Positions 61,791-64,000 of a DNA stretch of 64,000 nt are shown here, in pieces (position 1 is the stretch's first letter; each line of letters begins with the position of its first letter). The translations under genes and the position numbers were made by a program. Origin of the DNA: Ferribacterium limneticum (lineage in GTDB: Bacteria; Pseudomonadota; Gammaproteobacteria; Burkholderiales; Rhodocyclaceae); assembly GCF_020510585.1 (NCBI RefSeq), contig NZ_CP075190.1:1-64000 (forward strand). The letters run 5' to 3'. Below the pieces are notes generated by a model, which had not been told where the DNA came from, did not search any database, and was given only the letters and a program-made list of their open reading frames with translations.

Positions 61791-62127
61791 TCATCCTTCG
61801 TTCACAGCGCACACTATGCGCGGAACGCGATGGCAAATCCTGACCGCAATTGCTCAATATGCCGGCAAAGAAATCAATTGGAGGGGAACAATTGCTCCAA
61901 CTTGCTAAGGATATTCGCTTTCCAATTGCATGACGATTGCGTTTGGATCGGACTATACGTGATAGCGGTCGCTTGTAGCTATGGCCGCTCTCGCGAAAAG
62001 CAGATGGCCGGACCGTGCCCGAAGCGGCCCCTTGTTCGCCGCTCGCATTTGCCCTTCGGGCACGAAAATCTGAAAACTGAAACAGGAGGCAACGCTCCCG
62101 CTCGTCTCTGGCTCAGTTATGCAAGCT
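61791..62127. other. Intergenic stretch without a recognisable gene
   Basis: About 340 bp between the regulator start and the end of the PEP-CTERM gene. The open frame 61830-62168 overlaps the PEP-CTERM gene and has no similarity. The regulator promoter should lie near 61800; nothing else is evident. Confidence 0.5.
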
Positions 62128-62781
62128 TCAATTGCTACGACGACGAAAGATACCTCCAAACAGACTGAGGCCAGCCAGCATCATGGCATACGTGCCCGGC
62201 TCAGGGACTGATGCAGCAATTGAACTTACGGAGAACTGCAATATTGTCCCCGTTTGGCCACCATTCCGTTGTAGCCAACCGTAGTTCAGTGAAGAATGCG
62301 CGTCAAATGCGCCTACATCGTAGCTCAAGGGTAGATCGGTGCTCGTCAATACGCCCGTGTTCCCAGGCTTGGAGTGAAGTACGAACCCGAAACTGCCATT
62401 TGGCAGAGGTGTTCCATCGACCGAAAGTGGGTAGCCACCTGAAATATCGATGCCGTCTTCGACGTTACCTCCAAAGTTGTTGACTACCCTGATACCTAAG
62501 CTGGTTGATGCCACTTGGTGGCCAGCCACATTTGCGACGATCTTACTTGGTGCCCCGAACTGGTAATAGGCCATCGTGGAATTGGCATACGAGGGGGTTG
62601 TCACAGGATCATAGATAAAACTGCCTGAGAATTGCCTACCGACACTCACGCCCGACAACGAACCGTCCGTATAAGTGACAGTGGCTGCAAAGCTAAACTT
62701 AGATGGGCTAGCTTGCGCCACGCCTGAAGCAACCGAAAGAACAATGGCCGCGCCTACTAGATGCTTGAATAAATTTGCCAT
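62128..62781 (-). CDS. PEP-CTERM sorting-domain exported protein
   Basis: A 217-residue secreted protein from ATG 62781 after GGAAGTAG. It has a signal peptide (MANLFKHLVGAAIVLSVASG with ASA-like cleavage near VAQA) and a C-terminal PEP-CTERM tripartite tail: VPEPGTYAM, a hydrophobic helix and RRRSN. This tail is processed by an exosortase in bacteria that make exopolysaccharide. The body is beta-rich with no named domain. It implies an exosortase elsewhere in the genome. Confidence 0.92.
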   Translation of the reverse strand: MANLFKHLVGAAIVLSVASGVAQASPSKFSFAATVTYTDGSLSGVSVGRQFSGSFIYDPVTTPSYANSTMAYYQFGAPSKIVANVAGHQVASTSLGIRVVNNFGGNVEDGIDISGGYPLSVDGTPLPNGSFGFVLHSKPGNTGVLTSTDLPLSYDVGAFDAHSSLNYGWLQRNGGQTGTILQFSVSSIAASVPEPGTYAMMLAGLSLFGGIFRRRSN

Positions 62782-63222
62782 AACTACTTCCGCAGAGAGA
62801 TGAGCTGGCAAGTGTAGTCACCGCGCGTGAATTAATTATGATGCTGTCGTTACCGCTTTTTGGCAGCTTTTGGCCGATAGCACCTATTCAGCCATTAGTT
62901 TCGAGGGGCTCTCCAGACAAGGTAAGCCATCCGGCCTATAAGAAGAGGAGATGGCGGATTTTCATTTGAATGCGATGAGAGGGCACCGCGAAAGCATCGA
63001 ATCTATCGCCACCAGGGGGCATGACTGGATCGTCGATCACTTGCATGAATTCGACCTTCGTCTGATCCCACTTATTGCGACGGGTGAGCGGAGCTAACCC
63101 ACCAATTGAATTTCGGCGAGCATCTCAAAAAGATTAGAGCCAATAAGAGCGCGGAGTATTGGAAAAATGGCGTCAATTGCAGGTTTCCGAATCAATCTTT
63201 AGATGTGCATTAAAATGATGTC
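62782..63222. other. Intergenic stretch with one possible small open frame
   Basis: About 440 bp. The first part should hold the PEP-CTERM promoter. A 48-codon open frame at 62951-63097 is listed separately. Nothing else is recognised. Confidence 0.5.
62951..63097 (+). CDS. Possible 48-residue small protein
   Basis: ATG 62951 directly follows AAGAAGAGGAG, a strong Shine-Dalgarno match but with almost no spacing. The frame (MADFHLNAMRGHRESIESIA then a His/Asp-rich end) ends at TAA 63097. It has no family match. It could be a small or truncated gene or chance. Confidence 0.3.
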   Translation: MADFHLNAMRGHRESIESIATRGHDWIVDHLHEFDLRLIPLIATGERS

Positions 63223-64000
63223 ATGCGCATGCTAAAAAACATCATGGAAACTGAAACGATCAAGCAACGCAAATCTGCCGAAGATATGCGTCAAAAAGCC
63301 ATTGAACGCCTGAATTCTGATTTCGCTCCTCAGCCTGACGAACCCACTGGGAATGATTGCTTTGTTGAAAGCCAGGTCGTAGCCAGCCCTTCAGGGAATC
63401 CTTCGCCATGTCCAGCAAGCACTTTGCCTGACGAAGTGTTCTTTTCCTCCCAGAACAGCCAGCTTGGCAAAGCACGCAAATGGGTGTGGGTCGGCCTCAG
63501 CGTCGGGGTGCTCAGTACCGTGGCGGGTAGCAAAGGCTCTGTCGGCAGTATTGGCTTTACAGTAATTTTTTGCGCGCTTGTTGGTGTATTAATTGATTGG
63601 TTCCTGCGTCGGCAGTTGGTGACCAACGAGGCTGCGGTCACTCTGACCCAAGATGGTATCGAGTCTCGCTTGTTTTCTGGAAAGAGCAAAAAGCATCGTT
63701 GGGCAGCCGTTGTCGGCGTTAGTTTAGAAGGTGCCCAGAATGCAAGAATGCTCCAGCTTCAGTTGGATTCTGCTCAGGGCTTTTCAGACAAGCGAAATTT
63801 CTGGACTGGAAGGAACGAAGCTCGACCGGCTCTTCCGCTGGCATCGTTCGAATCCAGCGAGCAAGAAAGACTCTATGAGTCGTTGCGGCGCCGACTACAA
63901 ATTTCAACGGTAAGTGAGAGTGCTGGCTCGGATATCAATCCCCTTACCGAGGAGCGTGAATTTCAGGAACGCCTAAAGTCCCTTGCACCCATTCCCTGGG
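63223..64000 (+). CDS. Membrane protein of unknown function, truncated by the window end
   Basis: An open frame from ATG 63223 (or ATG 63229/63244) runs off the window. The first 70 or so residues are hydrophilic (METETIKQRKSAEDMRQKA). Two adjacent hydrophobic segments follow (WVWVGLSVGVLSTVAGS; FTVIFCALVGVLIDWFL), then a soluble region beginning TLTQDGIESRLFSGKSKKH that resembles small PH- or YcxB-like domains after paired transmembrane helices. I do not recognise the family. There is no clear ribosome-binding site. Confidence 0.65.
   Translation, partial: MRMLKNIMETETIKQRKSAEDMRQKAIERLNSDFAPQPDEPTGNDCFVESQVVASPSGNPSPCPASTLPDEVFFSSQNSQLGKARKWVWVGLSVGVLSTVAGSKGSVGSIGFTVIFCALVGVLIDWFLRRQLVTNEAAVTLTQDGIESRLFSGKSKKHRWAAVVGVSLEGAQNARMLQLQLDSAQGFSDKRNFWTGRNEARPALPLASFESSEQERLYESLRRRLQISTVSESAGSDINPLTEEREFQERLKSLAPIPW

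Noticed and set aside
61830..62168. 112-codon plus-strand open frame
   Set aside because: Overlaps the PEP-CTERM gene on the other strand and has no similarity.

Overview
The window begins exactly at the start codon of dnaA and runs dnaA-dnaN-gyrB, so it is most likely the first 64 kb of a finished chromosome linearised at dnaA. The content points to a betaproteobacterium of the Rhodocyclales, near Dechloromonas or Azonexus. The evidence is an ATP-grasp-type gshA followed by gshB, a def-fmt / lysM-dprA-topB arrangement, rsmB-DUF4390-ntrY-ntrX-trkA-trkH, hemE next to priA, an S-adenosylhomocysteine riboswitch on metH, and a PEP-CTERM protein. This placement is inferred from gene content, not from a database search. 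I saw no rRNA genes, tRNA genes, CRISPR arrays or intact insertion sequences.

Layout. 1-5.3 kb holds replication genes (dnaA, dnaN, gyrB). 5.3-12.2 kb holds dtd, a sirtuin, and a c-di-GMP signalling pair: an HD-GYP response regulator next to a very large hybrid kinase. 12.3-15.7 kb is a glutathione operon, gshA-gshB-apbE. 15.8-19.7 kb has ybiT, a DUF1857 gene, rsuA and oxyR. 19.8-26 kb has topB, dprA and a LysM protein, divergent from def-fmt. 26-28.4 kb is a set of minus-strand accessory genes. 28.4-36.6 kb is rsmB, DUF4390, ntrYX-like genes and the TrkAH potassium system. 36.6-40 kb is hemE, an AT-rich DnaA-box-rich gap, and priA. 40-49.7 kb contains a sigma-54-driven EF-hand protein, an MFS/MOSC/ROK/methyltransferase operon, Hpt and CheZ-like proteins, an amidase, murB and an SbmA-type transporter. 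49.7-53.5 kb is metH with its riboswitch.

From about 53.5 kb the character changes. Genes become sparse, intergenic stretches are long, and there is a decayed tyrosine recombinase. The cargo includes a MaoC protein, a drug-efflux/SDR/GlxA module, a hemerythrin, an extra IHF-beta, an AraC-GyrI regulator, a PEP-CTERM protein and a truncated membrane protein. This looks like accessory DNA.

Two layers of chromosome-scale signals overlie the genes. First, five parS-type sites (GTTTCACGTGRAAC) lie between 2.7 and 50.6 kb, as expected near a replication origin. There are two DnaA-box clusters, dnaA-dnaN and hemE-priA; the latter has the better boxes and an AT-rich stretch. Second, a dispersed motif with core CGGTCAACCGG is followed by an A-run and a second A/T block. 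It recurs at least eight times in both orientations, mostly inside genes without inserting extra codons, and is absent from the accessory 53.5-64 kb. Its architecture resembles a DNA-uptake signal sequence. I consider it the most likely undescribed system here.
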